Assembly: GCA_007922225.1 (NCBI GenBank)
Contig: ML679963.1
Span: 3,449,176-3,513,175, forward strand
Length of the DNA stretch: 64,000 nt
Origin: Emydura subglobosa
Taxonomy: Eukaryota; Chordata; Testudines; Chelidae
Reading direction: 5' to 3'
Shown one piece after another: positions 1 through 48,479 of the stretch (its first letter is position 1; every line of letters starts with the position of its first letter). The position numbers and the translations under genes were made by a program. The notes beneath the pieces are model-generated. The model did not search any database and was not told the origin of the DNA. It was given only the letters and a program-made list of their open reading frames with translations.

Positions 1-3000
1 CATCTTAGAAGATTTTCAAACTGCAAAGTAATCGGTATCTCTCCAGGGTAGACTAGATCCTTCTGTCTGTGGATGTATGTTAGGGAAGCTAATGGTTTTA
101 TTGTGAAGAACGTACTCTGTACATTTTTGGTGCAAGGTGGTAGTGTAGGGACACTCCTCCTCCTGTCCCCTTCCAAACTACACACTGTGAGGTGTGGACT
201 TACTTTTTCCCCTCCATTTCCTAAATTCAGGATTGTGGATTTCTCTTTCAGTACTCGATAACCTCAAGACCGCCTTAGACAGAGGATTGATCATTTTTCT
301 GGATTCTCTGTCCTGCTTCTTGAGGTGGTTAAGGCCTAATGCTGAGAGGTGTTGAGTGGGAATGGCAGGCTCTCAGCATCTGAGAAATTCTAAATCCTGA
401 GTGTTTGGCTCTTGGGAAGTAAGTAAGTGGGGAGCTGACTTTTAAACCTGTTGCATAAAATGTATTTATAACTTTGAAGTCTACTCATGTTCTGCTAATA
501 TATTAGTTTAGGCTAACACGCCTTTACTTTTCTTAAATAAAAGCTTTGCAGTTCACCTTTAAGGCATGTTTGTCTGGGTTTGACATGTTCCGCTGATCTC
601 ATCGTTGTGCATCTTCCCATTATAAACTCCAGCAGCTCTAATTTTTCTGATTCATGCGCAAAACTCCCACCAGTGTTCAATGAGGGGAGAATAGTACCCT
701 ATATTTGTTTATGGAGGCCATTTCTTTACCTAAAGGTTATTTGGAAACATGACTCTCATACTTTCCTGGTCTGTCAGAGTTGGAAAGATGCCAGTATAAT
801 AAATGTTAGTCATGAGACTTCTCATACGATCAGGCGTATATTCCCAATTTGAGAAGGGAGTGTTTCTGCTTGTCATTCAACCTTGCATGTAATTAAAAGG
901 CGCAGCTATAAGTAAGAAGGGAAAACTGCATGTCAGACCTTGGATATATTTCAGACACGTGCATAGCAAAATGTAAAACTTGGCATGCTGATGTGTTACT
1001 TCTATTGAGGAAATCACTTGGTGAAATATGTGCTAAAGAGTATGACAGTCACACATATAGGACTTTGAATTCCTGTAAAGTGCTACGTTTGTGAGATATA
1101 CATCATTAATTTATAGCCCAGCTGGAAAGGGCACTGTGCTAGGCTTTCAGACATTGTTGCACCTACCCGTTTGTGTTAGCGTTTCATGTTCTAGCATGTA
1201 TTGCACTTTTTGTTTCCCATAACATCAAACATTTTGGGAATCTAATACTGTAGATTAGACTTTTGAAATAAAGCAGTCATCAAACCACAGAAACGACCGT
1301 CTTTGTCCCTGAATGGTGAAGCCAATGAAGTCTGTATCACAGTAGGGGGGGTTCCCAGTGTGACTGGAAGTCTGTTTTATTTTTATAGATCTGTCAGTCT
1401 GTAGCTTTCATTAACCTTAGGCAGTTTGAACCAGAAAATGCTCATGTTTTAAACAGCGATGTTTGACAGAGCAGTTTACTAAATAATCCAAGAACTGACT
1501 TTGTTTTACTAAGTCTTCAGAGTGAAAAGCTGGTTAGAAGTAACTAAAAACCATGTGAGGAAAAATATAAATGTATTTTAATGCAAAATAATTTTGGTAC
1601 CACTTAGGGATAAGTGACGTATCTGCACAATGCAGTTATAGCTATATATTTGTTTACATTCTTCTTTGGAATATATCATCAAGACTGTGAATTACAGGGG
1701 TAGTAGATACTTTAAAATGAATCACTGAACTCCTGTTTTACTTTGAAATAATCTCATGATTGATGCATTTCAGTTAAGGTAGTTTCTACCACAAATTACC
1801 TCTCCCCTGATCTCTGTCCAGATCCACTTTATTTGGAATTGCATTGCCTGTCTGCTGTCCCACAGCCAGTATTGGGAAGTGTACTCCACTAAAGCTTTTA
1901 ATTAAATCTAAAGGGACCTTGATTGTGAACAATCCTGTTGTTAGCATATGGGCATTTGGAAGCTTCATACATTGCTCTGTTCAACTCTCTCTGAATTCAG
2001 AGGTTTGATCCATCACTTACCACGTGTAGCCTTCACTCGGTTACAGTACTAAAATGCCCATTCGTCTGGAAACGTTCCCAAATGAATTGGTAAGCCATTA
2101 ATGTGTATGCATTGCTTGGCCATAATATTGTGTTGTACTGATGCCAGCCCAATAATTGCCATTGATTTCCATAAGGTGGCTACATGCAGCATTGACAGGT
2201 TTGAGCTGTAGTTAAGCATTTCATATAAGCAGAGACATACTTGCTATTTATGCTGTCTTGGGAGCCAAGATACCTATAGCAAGCCATAGTGTAAGAGAAA
2301 ATGTAGGATAGCTTTTCATGGAGCTAGTATCTAGAGCAGAGGGGTAGGGTGAGTAGTTCCTCAGAATCGTATTGGAATGCTATAATAAATACACCTAAAA
2401 CTGATACGGCCACAGATACCTGTCCCTGTATCAGTCCATTAAGGACCAGCAGGGAAGGTTACATGCCCAAAGCAGTAGTTTAAGCTGGTGTTTCTTATTT
2501 TTATTACTGAAGACATTTTAAAAAAATACTTGCCTTTACCTGCAAGCTAGAGTTACCCAGTTGGAAGAGTGAGTTTGAGATCCGAGGACTCTGAAAGGTT
2601 AATTTAACGATGAACTTAAAACTTTAAAAACAAACACAGAGCTCTGTAGTGTCCAAAATCGCTCATGAGATAGATGGGTAGTTTTTAACATGTGAAGATG
2701 TATATTAAAATAAAATATTTAAAAATAATTTCTGGTATTTGTCTTCTAGTGCTTGAGTCCGCATTCTTTTTGTCACTGAAGAGCGGATGACTCCCAAACT
2801 CCTGAACAGCGTCAGAAATGCATCTTCTTTCCCTGTTTTAGGTGTCTGGGATGTTGTTCACTCTTACAGGGAGAAACAGAGACTCCTGAACTCAGATCTT
2901 GCCAGGTTAATTTAAAAAACAAAACAAACAACCCCCTCCCCTAGCACTTTAAATCCACCTTTTGTAAAGTGCCTTAAGATCCTGGGATAAAAGATGCCAC

Positions 3001-6000
3001 TTAAGTGTAAAATGTTAGTTATCTGTACACAAAAAAGTAAAGGAAAATAGCAATTTAGAATGAGCTATATTTAGGCTGTGAATTTATGCTTTTTTAAAGT
3101 TGATGATCCCAAGTGCATGTGTTGAATGGAAATGATCCTTTATATAGTGTCAGACTGCTCCTGTCTTGGCAAATACAGAAAGTTACTTAAAATATCAGAC
3201 ATCAGAATAAAAGTAGGACATACATCTTGGAAGCAATGATATAGTGTGATGAATGAATGTCTCCATCATATGGAGACTGGAATTTGCTGCTTGAATGGTA
3301 GATCAGAGATCCCCAATTTCTGATCCGTTATTAGAGAAATAACTTTCTTTTAAAATACTACCTATGCAGGATTTTCTTTTCTGGGGTTTAGCTTACTGGT
3401 GCAAGATGGGCAGAATACCCTTACCTCTTCTCCTCATCCTTCAGGGCAGTGGTAGCAAGATAGAGCACAAGCCAGACAACCTCTGGCCATCATGGATCAC
3501 CCCCTGCTTAAATATAAATACAAACATTTGAACATTTCAATCATTCCTTCTAGACCATGGTTAGAGAATGAGATCCTGGTCTGAGACTGCATTTCTGTAT
3601 CACCACCTCGTGTGTGTGCGCTTGGTTTTTGATTTGGCACTTTGGCATGTGCTGTAGTGCTTGTCTCGGTATTTTGAGCTCAGCATTCTACTTGGAGCAT
3701 CTACTGAAGTTGAGATGCTCCGGGGTCTTATTTTTCTCAGGTTCTTGTCTAAGGCCTCTAAACTCAGCCACACCTGTTCCTGCTCTGTAGTCCCAGCACA
3801 GCCATTGAACATTGAAAGCCCTTTTTGAGCTGGTCCACAAAACCACCATCTCTCCTCTTTGTTGAAATCACTCCCAAAGTCCAACTATTCTCTGGTGTCA
3901 CGAGGAAGTTGATGCTTTGTATTCATTTCTGAACAAATCAGTTATTTTTGCTCCAGCATGTTACGCACTAACCTCACTGGACGACTGAATAATCTGTCAT
4001 GCCTTACATTACATCTTTTTACTCTCTTGTTACATGGCATGTTGTGTCCAGTACTAGTTGGTAAGTTTCTTAAGGTAAAGATCTTTTCTCTTCTATACTG
4101 GGAGACATCTCACATACTTTTTGGCACTGTTTAAATAATTAAATTCTTACTTCTTTAGTAAGACATTCGTGGTGGATAGGCCCCAAATATTCTATTTCCT
4201 TGACTTCCCTATTGTTGAGAATGCATCTCTGTGGTGGAAAATATAATCAGCCTCTGAGATGAAGGGTGCAGAAGTCTAAAAAGTCTTGGGTTTTTTTTGT
4301 TTTGTTTTTTAAAAATCATGACCGAAAGAAAATGCACTCAAGAATCTGAATTTCTAAATCACATAGCACTTAGTAGTAGCTGGAAGGTTGGCTGTCATAA
4401 TGCTGGCCCTTGAAGAATGAGATAAAATTTGTTCCAAAAATTGTTGGGTTATGAGAAGGAATTGAAGGATTGGGGCAACCTTTAAAAAGTTTATTTGATC
4501 CTGTTGAAGCAAGGCTAATATGTTGTCCTTAACTTACCCTGCTGTGCCTAGATATGACAGTTTGTGTGTCATGGCCCTGTTCCAAGACACTTACAAGTGC
4601 GTAGGTGCAACAGACCAATTTGTGTAAGGCAGACATTTGGTGTGACAGTAACATAATTTTGCCTTTATTTTGTATTATTATGTAGCAGGCCGTTCTAAGA
4701 TTGACTATTCAGTTTAATACCTACCATAACTGTTAGTTAAATACAGCATTTTACATACCAGAAAGTGACTGACATTGCTATTGTAGCACATTTCCCATGG
4801 CTGATTGCTCTTTTATATGAATAATTGGCAGCATGCATGCTATTTGATCCTACAGTCAGATGTCAACTGACATTTCGTCTGAGACTTAACATTTAGTCAG
4901 GACTAAGCAAATGTTCAGGCCTATATGGAGAATTGTTGCTGTGGTGTGCATTCAGGAAAAAATTTAACCTCTGACTGCAATACAATGAGAAATAACTAAA
5001 TATTATGTTGAGCGAACTCCCATTAACTAAATCATTAGTACTTTTGCCAAATACCTCAGTGACACAGAGAGATGAGGAGCATCCTTGGCCAAGAAATTAT
5101 AGCTAATATACTGCAAGTTAATTTTCTGATTGGTTAATCAGATGGTGATAGGTACATGAGTTGTCATGCTGACATACGTACACTTGGGACTCAGGTCATA
5201 AACGTGTGTTTAAATGGAACTAATAGACATAGAGCAAGAGAGTATCCATTTGATTTGCTGCCATTTCTAGGAGGCGGGGGAGTGTTCACAGGGCCCTTAC
5301 TGAAATTGTTCTTCCAGGATGTTCAAATAATTGGCAACCCTTTAAGATTATTCTCTGCAGATGTTAATTCATTACAGAGAACAATCTCATGAGCCAAAAG
5401 AAATATAGACTGTATAACTAGAGCTATAGATTCTTGATGGCCACAGCAGTTGATCTTGGACATCTGACTTACACTTGGCTTTTAAAAAGGAATGTGTTCT
5501 AAACAGAAATATTTTGTTCTGTGCCGTACCCTTTATTTGGGCTGGGATTTCATCCACTTGCTCATCCTGAGATGCCTCCTGAATATCAAGGGTTAAAAAG
5601 CAATGAGTTTTGATGGATTTAATGCCTAATATTCCTTTCCTTAATGTATGTATTTAGCTTTCAGAAGAGCCGGAATGTTTTGTTAGCATTTTCTATCTTT
5701 CACTTGTCCTTGCTGAGAAAACCCTGAATCAGTTGATTCAGAAGCATCATAGGCGCAAAGAGGGACTAGAGACAGTGAAGCCAAGCATGCAAAGAAAAAA
5801 ATGCTTGAATGGATTTTCATGTGACTTGAGCAGAATATAAATTTGTTGTGCATGTTGTTTGTTTTTAAAGCCCAGTAGAAGTGTAGGCTGGAACAGTTGC
5901 AGTTGTAATGATTTTGTGATCTGTTTTTAAAGTTTTGAAAGCTTTTATCAGTTTTTAAAAGGACGCTTTTATTTTTGAATGTTAGGTCTGGAACCCATTA

Positions 6001-7079
6001 GGGTTGCTATACTTTTTGTTTTTGAATCCTTTGCCTTATGCTCTGTTTAGCAAGTCAACCCAAAGACCACAAATTGAGGGAATGATGGAGGATGTGAATA
6101 GTTCTCCTCCTCAGCAAAATAAGTCAAAAGGTTTCTGCATGTATCCCAACATGGAGTTTATATTCTTCATGCTGTCCAAAAATATGGTTGATACAAGATG
6201 TATACTAGAGAAATGTATAGTGAATTTATGTGGTGATGTGAACCAATTCAGCTGTTTTGTATTAGGGAATTTGTGTTGGAGGAATGTTGAAAGATATATG
6301 GGTTCAAGGTAAACTCAGTATTTTGTATGATTTGTCAACATAATGCCAACACTGTGCGAAGTGTTACTTATAGGACATGAACTAGATATGACTTTTGACC
6401 AGATGGCAAAAATCTCCTTGTGAAACATTTAATCAACTCATCTGATTAGTGGAAAGGATTCATCTGTCCTAGATTAAGGCTACCCACCTAGGATTAATAA
6501 AGTTAGTCCGAAGTAATGATCCTTACTAGCTATCTTATTTGGCTGTCAAAACACATCAAAAACCTTTTCTAGGAATACTGGTCAAGGAAAAGCTAAAACT
6601 GCCTTGGTTTATGGAAAAAGTTCTAGTTTAACCTAGTTTTACTTTGTTTAAACAACAATAGGAAAAAACACAGGTGTACCTGTAAATGACAATTTTTGGT
6701 GTATTTTTCCCATCTTAAATCCAGCTATTGTGCTGTAGCACCTCATCCAAACTTATATCTACAGTAGAGATACAAGTTAAGAATAAACTTGGAAGATCAC
6801 ATGTCACCAGTGTGAGCAACATGTTGCACATGAAGGATTAGAGCCTTCGTGTGATGTAAAACAAACAGCAGTGTGTAGGGCAAGTATTAGATTATGTGGA
6901 ATGGTTAGAGGTTAAATACACTGGGGAAAGCATCATTAAAGGTAACACATGATTGTGCGGTAATAATAAACAATATTGCCACACAAAGATAATACTGTGA
7001 TCTAGGAGAGCCTTCAGTGCCAACTGGCAGAGGGCACCTCGTACCATAGCTTTCATCAGGTCTGACACACTCTTTGTCC

Positions 7080-7810
7080 CAACTTGCTGTTGTCATGATC
7101 TGTATCTAAAAGGTGTTGTGTAAGGTGTCGTATGCAAACTGGTTACTGTGTGATGTATGTATGGGCTGTATATGAAGAACATATGTGTTTGGCATTTAGT
7201 GCCTAAGCCCAGTCTGCCCTAGACAAAATAATGTTGTATTGTGGGCTTGAATGTGTCTCTAAAGTAAATTCAGCAAGGTGACACCAAAAACAGTGAAAAG
7301 CGTATTTACAAGTAAGGTAAACAAAGCTATCAGGCAAACAAGTGGGGAATATGACTACTTAACAATCTCAATGGAGACTGCACCCCCAGGAAACTTTCCT
7401 GCCTCTTAAAACGGGTCCATGAACTTTGGGAAGATACAAGCAGAGGCAAAAAACCATTTTAATATCCATCATTGAGAGGAAGATAGAGACAGCACCGTTT
7501 GAACCGATGAAAGTTTGGATCCTCTAGTCTGGAGGACTAGGGATGCTGATAACTTGATGTAAGCAAGGAAATTGCTTAGGCAGAGCTGTAACATGCTAGA
7601 ATTAAGTTTGTCACTAGACTAAACGTATTTTGTTTGTTTGTAACCATTCTTCTCTTTCGCTCGTATTTGCAGTCACTGAAACCTATGTGCTTTGTTAATA
7701 AACTATTCTTGTTTTATACCAAACCAGCTCCGTGCTGTGCATTGAACTAGCGTGTGGCACCGTCACTACGCCACCAAGCTGGGCTGTGCACTGTCTGAGG
7801 GGAGTGTCCA
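7080..7810 (+). repeat. Candidate dispersed repeat, LTR-like 3' part
   Basis: The segment from about TTGTCATGATCTGTATCT to the TTAATAAAC signal near 7696 and the following CCAGCTCCGTGCTGTGCATT looks like a reptilian interspersed repeat with an LTR-type polyadenylation stretch. I cannot assign a family, see no coding region and cannot define both ends. Confidence 0.3.
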
Positions 7811-8399
7811 CATAAATGTCATTGCAGGGTTTACTTTGATTTTTAAGTGATATTAAACTAGCCACTTTTTAGATTCCAGTTGCTTATTTGAAGTAGGAAC
7901 AGTCACTATCATGGGACAACTAAAGGGCTTCCTTATTTCTGAAGGGAGCAATTTCAGTTGAAAGGATAAAGTTTCTGGAAAATTTGCTCTTTAGTTCTGT
8001 GGTGAACAAATAACTGACGTAGCTGATTGTTGGCTTTTGTCATGAGTTGCTGTTTTTGTACGAAATAAACTGCATAGTTTGAGCTGCTGTGGAAATCTTT
8101 GTTTCTGATTCTTCATGTTTTTGCTCTGTGGGAGGAATATCGTGCACCAAGCATTCTGCTTGCCAGTGGAGAGCAGATATCGGAACGTGACAAGCTCGCT
8201 ATGTAAAAGGGAAATAGCATTTCAGGAGTTGAAGTGCAGTATGATGTGATGGCAGGCTCCTTAGTTGCCTTAAACTCTCAAGTTGATGACTGAAGTCTGT
8301 TGAGGTCTTAGGGAAAATCAGGTACATTACATGCCTGTTAAAACACAAAAAAGTAATTACTGCCAGTGCCACAGTTTGTTAGAACTTTCCCTTCTTTAG

Positions 8400-8588
8400 T
8401 GTCTTCTACCCAAAGAATACAAAGCACTTTACAGACCATGAATTAATTCTCCTCACACCTTTGTGAGATAACATTGATCCACTTTTATGGTTGGGGAAAG
8501 GTGGGGGGAAAGAGATGTGTTAAAGGTTGCAGACCAAGTCTGTGAGAGCCAGAAATAGAAGCTAGGTCTCCTGGCTTTCATTCTTCTT
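8400..8588 (-). repeat. MIR-like SINE remnant, antisense
   Basis: Contains AAAGCACTTTACAGACCATG, then CTCACACCTTTGTGAGATAA, then GGTCTCCTGGCTTTCA. This is the order of a MIR/CORE-SINE read on the - strand. Diverged. Confidence 0.6.
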
Positions 8589-9710
8589 TCTTTGAGTACT
8601 TGCCCATTCTTCATCCAGCAGAATGACAGAAATCAACTGGAATGCATAAGTACTTCAATTCATGCAGCTAGCTTGCAATTTAAGCATTGTGCTTTGAAAA
8701 TTCTAAATATTATATGGTGTTTCCTGGAGACTGCTAGAAGAAAATATGAATGGCTTAGTTGGAGGACTTTATTAAATCGACACACAGCAAGAACTGCTAT
8801 CGAAGAAAAAGACAGCTTGTATTGTCATGAAATATTTTCAGTCATCTAACTAGACCAAGAGAAAGTACGTATGTCTTTGATTTAGGGTATTGCCCTCCTG
8901 GTTAAAAAATTTGTGGTTGGTAGAGGACCCAGATGCTCTAAGAACACAAACCAAAAAGGGTGTTGCTGTAATTTGATCTACTCCTGCTTCAGTATTGCTT
9001 GTTTATTGGTGGGAGTTAGCCCTTAGTTCCAGCAGACTCGATTAACTTTCCAAGAAACTTGCTTTAATTGAAACTTGCTTCAAGATGCAAACAAATCTGT
9101 AATACTATAAATGTTCTGAGCTGGAGAAAGAGCCCCTTGACTGCCTTTATTCACAGCTAAAGTTGGTGGCTAAAGGAAACACTTTCAAAAAATGAATTGG
9201 CCTAGCTCTGTGTCGAACAAATGTTAAAAAACCTAGTTCATCATTAATGTATCTTGTTTTTGCAAGCGAATGGAAATTAGGAACCTCTTTAAAAACGAAC
9301 TCCAGGAATTAATACCCTAATACTGCTTGACAGTCATTTGATATGGTCAGTGCTTTTATGTAAGCTTTCCTTTTCCAGATCTGTAGTTCCTGATACCAGC
9401 TGAAACATCTGGGGTCTTTGAGGAAAAGCTGTATTTAGGTCTCAGACACAGAAATACAGATTTTCAGCATTGATCACTTCACCCCAAACTTTCTTGTCTT
9501 TCAATGGTGAAAATGTGGTGTGTTTAGTACTTGGCAGTTTCAAATCAGCAATTATAAATCACAGTAATTAAAAACCATACATAGTTGAGGATCTTATTTT
9601 TTTCTCATTGGTCTAATGCTTGTAGAATTTAGATGTTCTAACCCAGAAGAGGTTATGTACTGTACATTTTGATGATCTCACTCTAGGCAAGGCAGCTCCC
9701 TGGCTCTTGG

Positions 9711-9760
9711 TCTGATCCAGAGCTCACTGAAGTCACTGGGAAGGCTCTCACTGAATCAGG
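9711..9760. repeat. Short palindromic repeat remnant
   Basis: TCTGATCCAGAGCTCACTGA and GTCACTGGGAAGGCTCTCAC, then TGAATCAGG, form diverged inverted arms with a CTGAAGTCACTGGG core, the same kind as the element at 45865. Confidence 0.5.
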
Positions 9761-10254
9761 CATAGCACAGCAAAGTACAATTTTTAAATATTTTTCTTTG
9801 CTGAAAGTTCAGTGCACAATCAGATGTTTACCAGTTGTCAGTAAACCCCTGAAAAATCACTTGGTAGTTTCAGAGAAGTTCTTGACAGTATGGTCAGATT
9901 CAAAATGTGTTAAGATTTTAATAGAAGCACAGAAAAGAGTGACTAATTTCACAGCTGCTGTTTTGCTATATAGTGCCCCTTCTGACTTCTTTTGGCGCTA
10001 GTATATGCACAGGCAAACTGCACGTAATTCTGCTTCCAAATGTGGAATGACACTTATCCTGTGTGGTGTGCTACTTTCCTCTCCTTCAAACACTCCCTCA
10101 AAAACCAACTGTTCCAACAAGCTTTCAAACCATACCCACTCTTTTGTTAACTTTAGTTCCATTATATAGGGAATAAATACTGTGCCACTTAAAAAGAACC
10201 ATAACTTTATTTTGTGTGTGATTTTTCTCCCTCTCACTCAATACCTCCTCCCAG

Positions 10255-10400
10255 CTCCCTCTGACTCTCCCTACATCCTGTCTACTGTTACCCAGGTAGA
10301 GTGCAAACTCGAAGCAAGGACTGCGTTTTTACTGTATATCAGTGCCATGGAACACGTGTGGCACTATCAGGCACATGTTGAACATTTAAAATGAGTCAGT
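10255..10400 (+). repeat. Possible L2-like LINE 3' tail
   Basis: The order GAGTGCAAACTCGAAGCAAG, ACTGCG and a CAGTGCCATGGAACACGTGT-type tail is like the 3' end of L2-clade elements in amniotes. Weak match, from memory only. Confidence 0.35.
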
Positions 10401-11543
10401 ATAGAAATCTGAGTGCTGCAGCACACTGTTTGCAATACATACAAATTGTGTTGACTGTTGGTGCAGATGGGCAGACTTTTTCTTACATTAAAAAAGAATC
10501 TTCAGTGCATAGAACCCTATTCATATGTCCACACTTAAAAGTGAGAAAGATTGCAGTCAACCTAATGAAGTATATGTGCAGTTTACAGTTGAGGGTTAGC
10601 TAATCAGCCTTTGAATAACTCTTACCCAGTGACCAGACTGGGTGTCCCAGTTCCAAATGAGTTGGAAGAAGTCAGAACTTTGGAAAAATCTCACTAGGGC
10701 TGCCATATCAAATTGCAGCCTTGCAGTGAGATGCTTAAATCCAATTCCGGAGCATGCCTCAGCCAATGACTCATGGAGGGATAATTTCCAGAAGTATACA
10801 AGGAGCCTGAATTGAGTACCCTGCAAATCTGATAGTACATTTGGGTATCCAGTTTATTCGAGGCATTTGGCAAACTGATGTGTGATTCTTGATTGACCTT
10901 CAGATTTTCAAGTGGTAGGACAAAAGCTTGTCTGGCCAAGGAGCAGGGAACCTTCCTTTGAAATCCCTCTTACAGGGGATTGGTTGGCTCTGGAAAATCT
11001 TAGGCAGCCTTTTGACTTGGCCACTAGTTCAGGATGTTAAAAATCAACAGATGTCATCTAATCACTGATTAGTTTGACTGGTGTCTAGTTGAAGAAGTAC
11101 ATGAATATGTGGGGAGACGGGACATCTGATTGGCCCTTTGTTAATGTAGTGTTGGCTGAAAAGTCAAGGACTGAATAGGTATGAAGGTTAAGGGACAATA
11201 TGTGAATGACATACTGTTGCTCCTTTTGCTGTGCTTTTTGTATGGGTAGAGAGTCACTCGTCATTGATTTGTCTGGCAATCCTCATGAGAACTAATAAAA
11301 CATGCTTTAAAAAGTAAAATCTTTAATGACTGTTTTATGAAGACTTACATCAGTTATTACACTAAAATTTATTGATTTTGAGTAATGTCATTCAGTTAAT
11401 TGAAAATCTAATACAATCTATAATCTAATATAATCTACATTTAGTTGGAGTAGGGTTGGGGTTTTTTTTTTTTGTTTGTTTGTTTTTTTGAAGGTCCTAT
11501 CTTGACATCTCACTAAATGAGATTTATTGTGCTTTTCTTTCAG

Positions 11544-46671
<35,128 letters not shown>

Positions 46672-48475
46672 CGGTATCCCAAGGACCAGGCGGTGTGAGG
46701 GACCACTTCAGTGACGTTGTACTTTTTTTTTTTTCTTTTTCCTACAGCTTCTTAATTGTTGTCATTGTCCCACTCCCCTGTGGCAAACAATTTTTAAATT
46801 TCTGTGGTGACTACCAAAGAAACAGCAGTAAATTCAAAGAGGAAAAAATCCAAAAGTACAACAATTACAGAAAATCTGCCTTACTGAGACAGTCACTCCT
46901 CCTTTTATCCTCCTAGTGGCAGAATTTAAAAGAAATCTGTCTTCACGCATCTGACTGAACTTTTTACATGTACTTTTAACTACAATGATCAGTTTTATTT
47001 TCCTTACTAAGGACTATTCAGAATGGCTCCTTCTTCACAAGGTATACAAAGCTGTGTTTCCGTAGGGAGATTCCACTCAAAGGTTTGTGGAAGACTGTTT
47101 TTTCATTGCCAGTATCAGACTGTTGAATGAAGATGTGAAATTCCAAATGCATAAACATGCAGTTTGAAGCTTTTGTAGCTAAGCTCGTTTGGATCTGAGC
47201 TCACATCTTGTAAAGACAGCGCATCAATGATTAGAGGAAGTGTGGGAAATAGGCACCTTTTAAAGAAGGGGAGGAAGAGGTCAATGGAAAAAATTTTGCT
47301 TCGTCTGTTCAAAACCCCCAAACAATGTTATCAGCTGATGTGGATACAACTTGATGCTCTTCTTCCAAAACACTTTGTATTGCACTAATTTACTAGAGCA
47401 ACTGTACATTCATTTTTGAAGAACTATTAATTTAAAAAAAAAACCAAGAGAAAAGGCACAATGGAAAAGTTTTATTTCAGTGTATATAAAATCCTTTTCA
47501 GAATTTCAAATGTAGCTTCTAGAAAACTTTCAGACAAACTTGTAAAAACTTGTATTCATGTGAATCTTTCCATTTTATACCTTTGTCTACTACTTGAGTA
47601 ACTGCAGCTACAGACTTTCTCAGTAACGGAAATGTTGAGTTGTTGGTTGTTTGCTTTCTATATAGGTTTGGTTGCATCTTTTGTTGTGCATGCAAGTATG
47701 TGCATTATTGCCTGCAATCTCTGTGAGTGTAATAACAGCTCTTTGTATTCTGTTTCTTGGACAGTATTAAAAGAAATACTGTAAATGGAGAGGCTCTGTT
47801 AGGAGCTGTGAGAAACTAGAAATACGGTTGGGAATTGAGATGCTGATTTAGTGATGTGGAATTTCTACATACAATGCGTGAAAAATCAGGGTATTTGTGT
47901 GTGCATTTTTAGGGAGAGGTGGGAAGCGTCACATAGCCTCATAGGCATTTATCATTTCAAGCATCCCTTCAGATCATCAGAACATCAATTCACAAAGTAT
48001 TTAGGCAGATCAACTTCTCTGGAAATGGTTTCTATATTTTACTTTTGGATTTTTTATTTTTTTTGGGGTTACTCAACTGCTCGAATACTTGAATAAACCA
48101 TTCTCCAGGACAAAACCATTTTAATCCTCTTTTAGATACCGTGGTCTGAACTATTTGACAAAATTGTACAGTTCTCATGCATCAATATTGTTTTAGTGTA
48201 CTGATAACCATGTGTTTTTTCTTTGCTTTGACAAAGTAATGTACTTTTAACCTTATTTATCTGTATGAAATTCCAACAGTTAATTTGAAAGTGTTTATTT
48301 ATATAATGTTTGTATTTTTAGGTCTTTAATACAGTGTTTCTACCTCTCCTTTGTAACTGCATGCATCATTCTTGAAACTAGGTAATAACTCACTGAACTG
48401 TTGCATAATAGCCTTTTTATTATGGCCTGTATAAATGTATATTCAGGTAAAATAAAGACTGACACCAGAAGTGGT
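46672..48475 (+). other. ULK2: ULK2 3' UTR
   Basis: AT-rich sequence after the stop, with no further open frame, running to the strong AATAAA at 48451. An earlier AATAAA at 48092-48097 may give a shorter form. The extent is inferred from the signal and its GT-rich downstream stretch; no transcript data. Confidence 0.8.
48451..48456 (+). terminator. ULK2: ULK2 polyadenylation signal AATAAA
   Basis: Canonical hexamer in GGTAAAATAAAGACTG, followed within 15-50 nt by GTGGTTCC and TTTAGTTTGTTGT, a GT-rich downstream element. It is the last good signal before sequence unlike 3' UTR. Confidence 0.8.
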
Positions 48476-48479
48476 TCCA

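Larger units (their letters stand above)
1..11543 (+). other. ULK2: Intronic sequence upstream of the first visible ULK2 exon
   Basis: I looked for exons encoding the ULK2 N-terminal lobe (the VAIKSINKKN and HENIVALYDVQ stretches) and found none on either strand, so this is read as part of the intron before residue 76. It is AT-rich with short chance reading frames only. Recognisable pieces are a MIR-like remnant (8400-8588), a possible L2-like 3' tail (10260-10400), a short palindrome (9711-9760) and an LTR-like dispersed segment (7080-7810). The end of an upstream gene cannot be excluded but I see no evidence for one. Confidence 0.75.

Noticed and set aside
2842..2913. Exon-like stretch: CCCTGTTTTAG before and GCCAG|GTTAAT after
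   Set aside because: Its translation in any frame does not resemble ULK2 or another family I know, and the donor is weak; probably chance.
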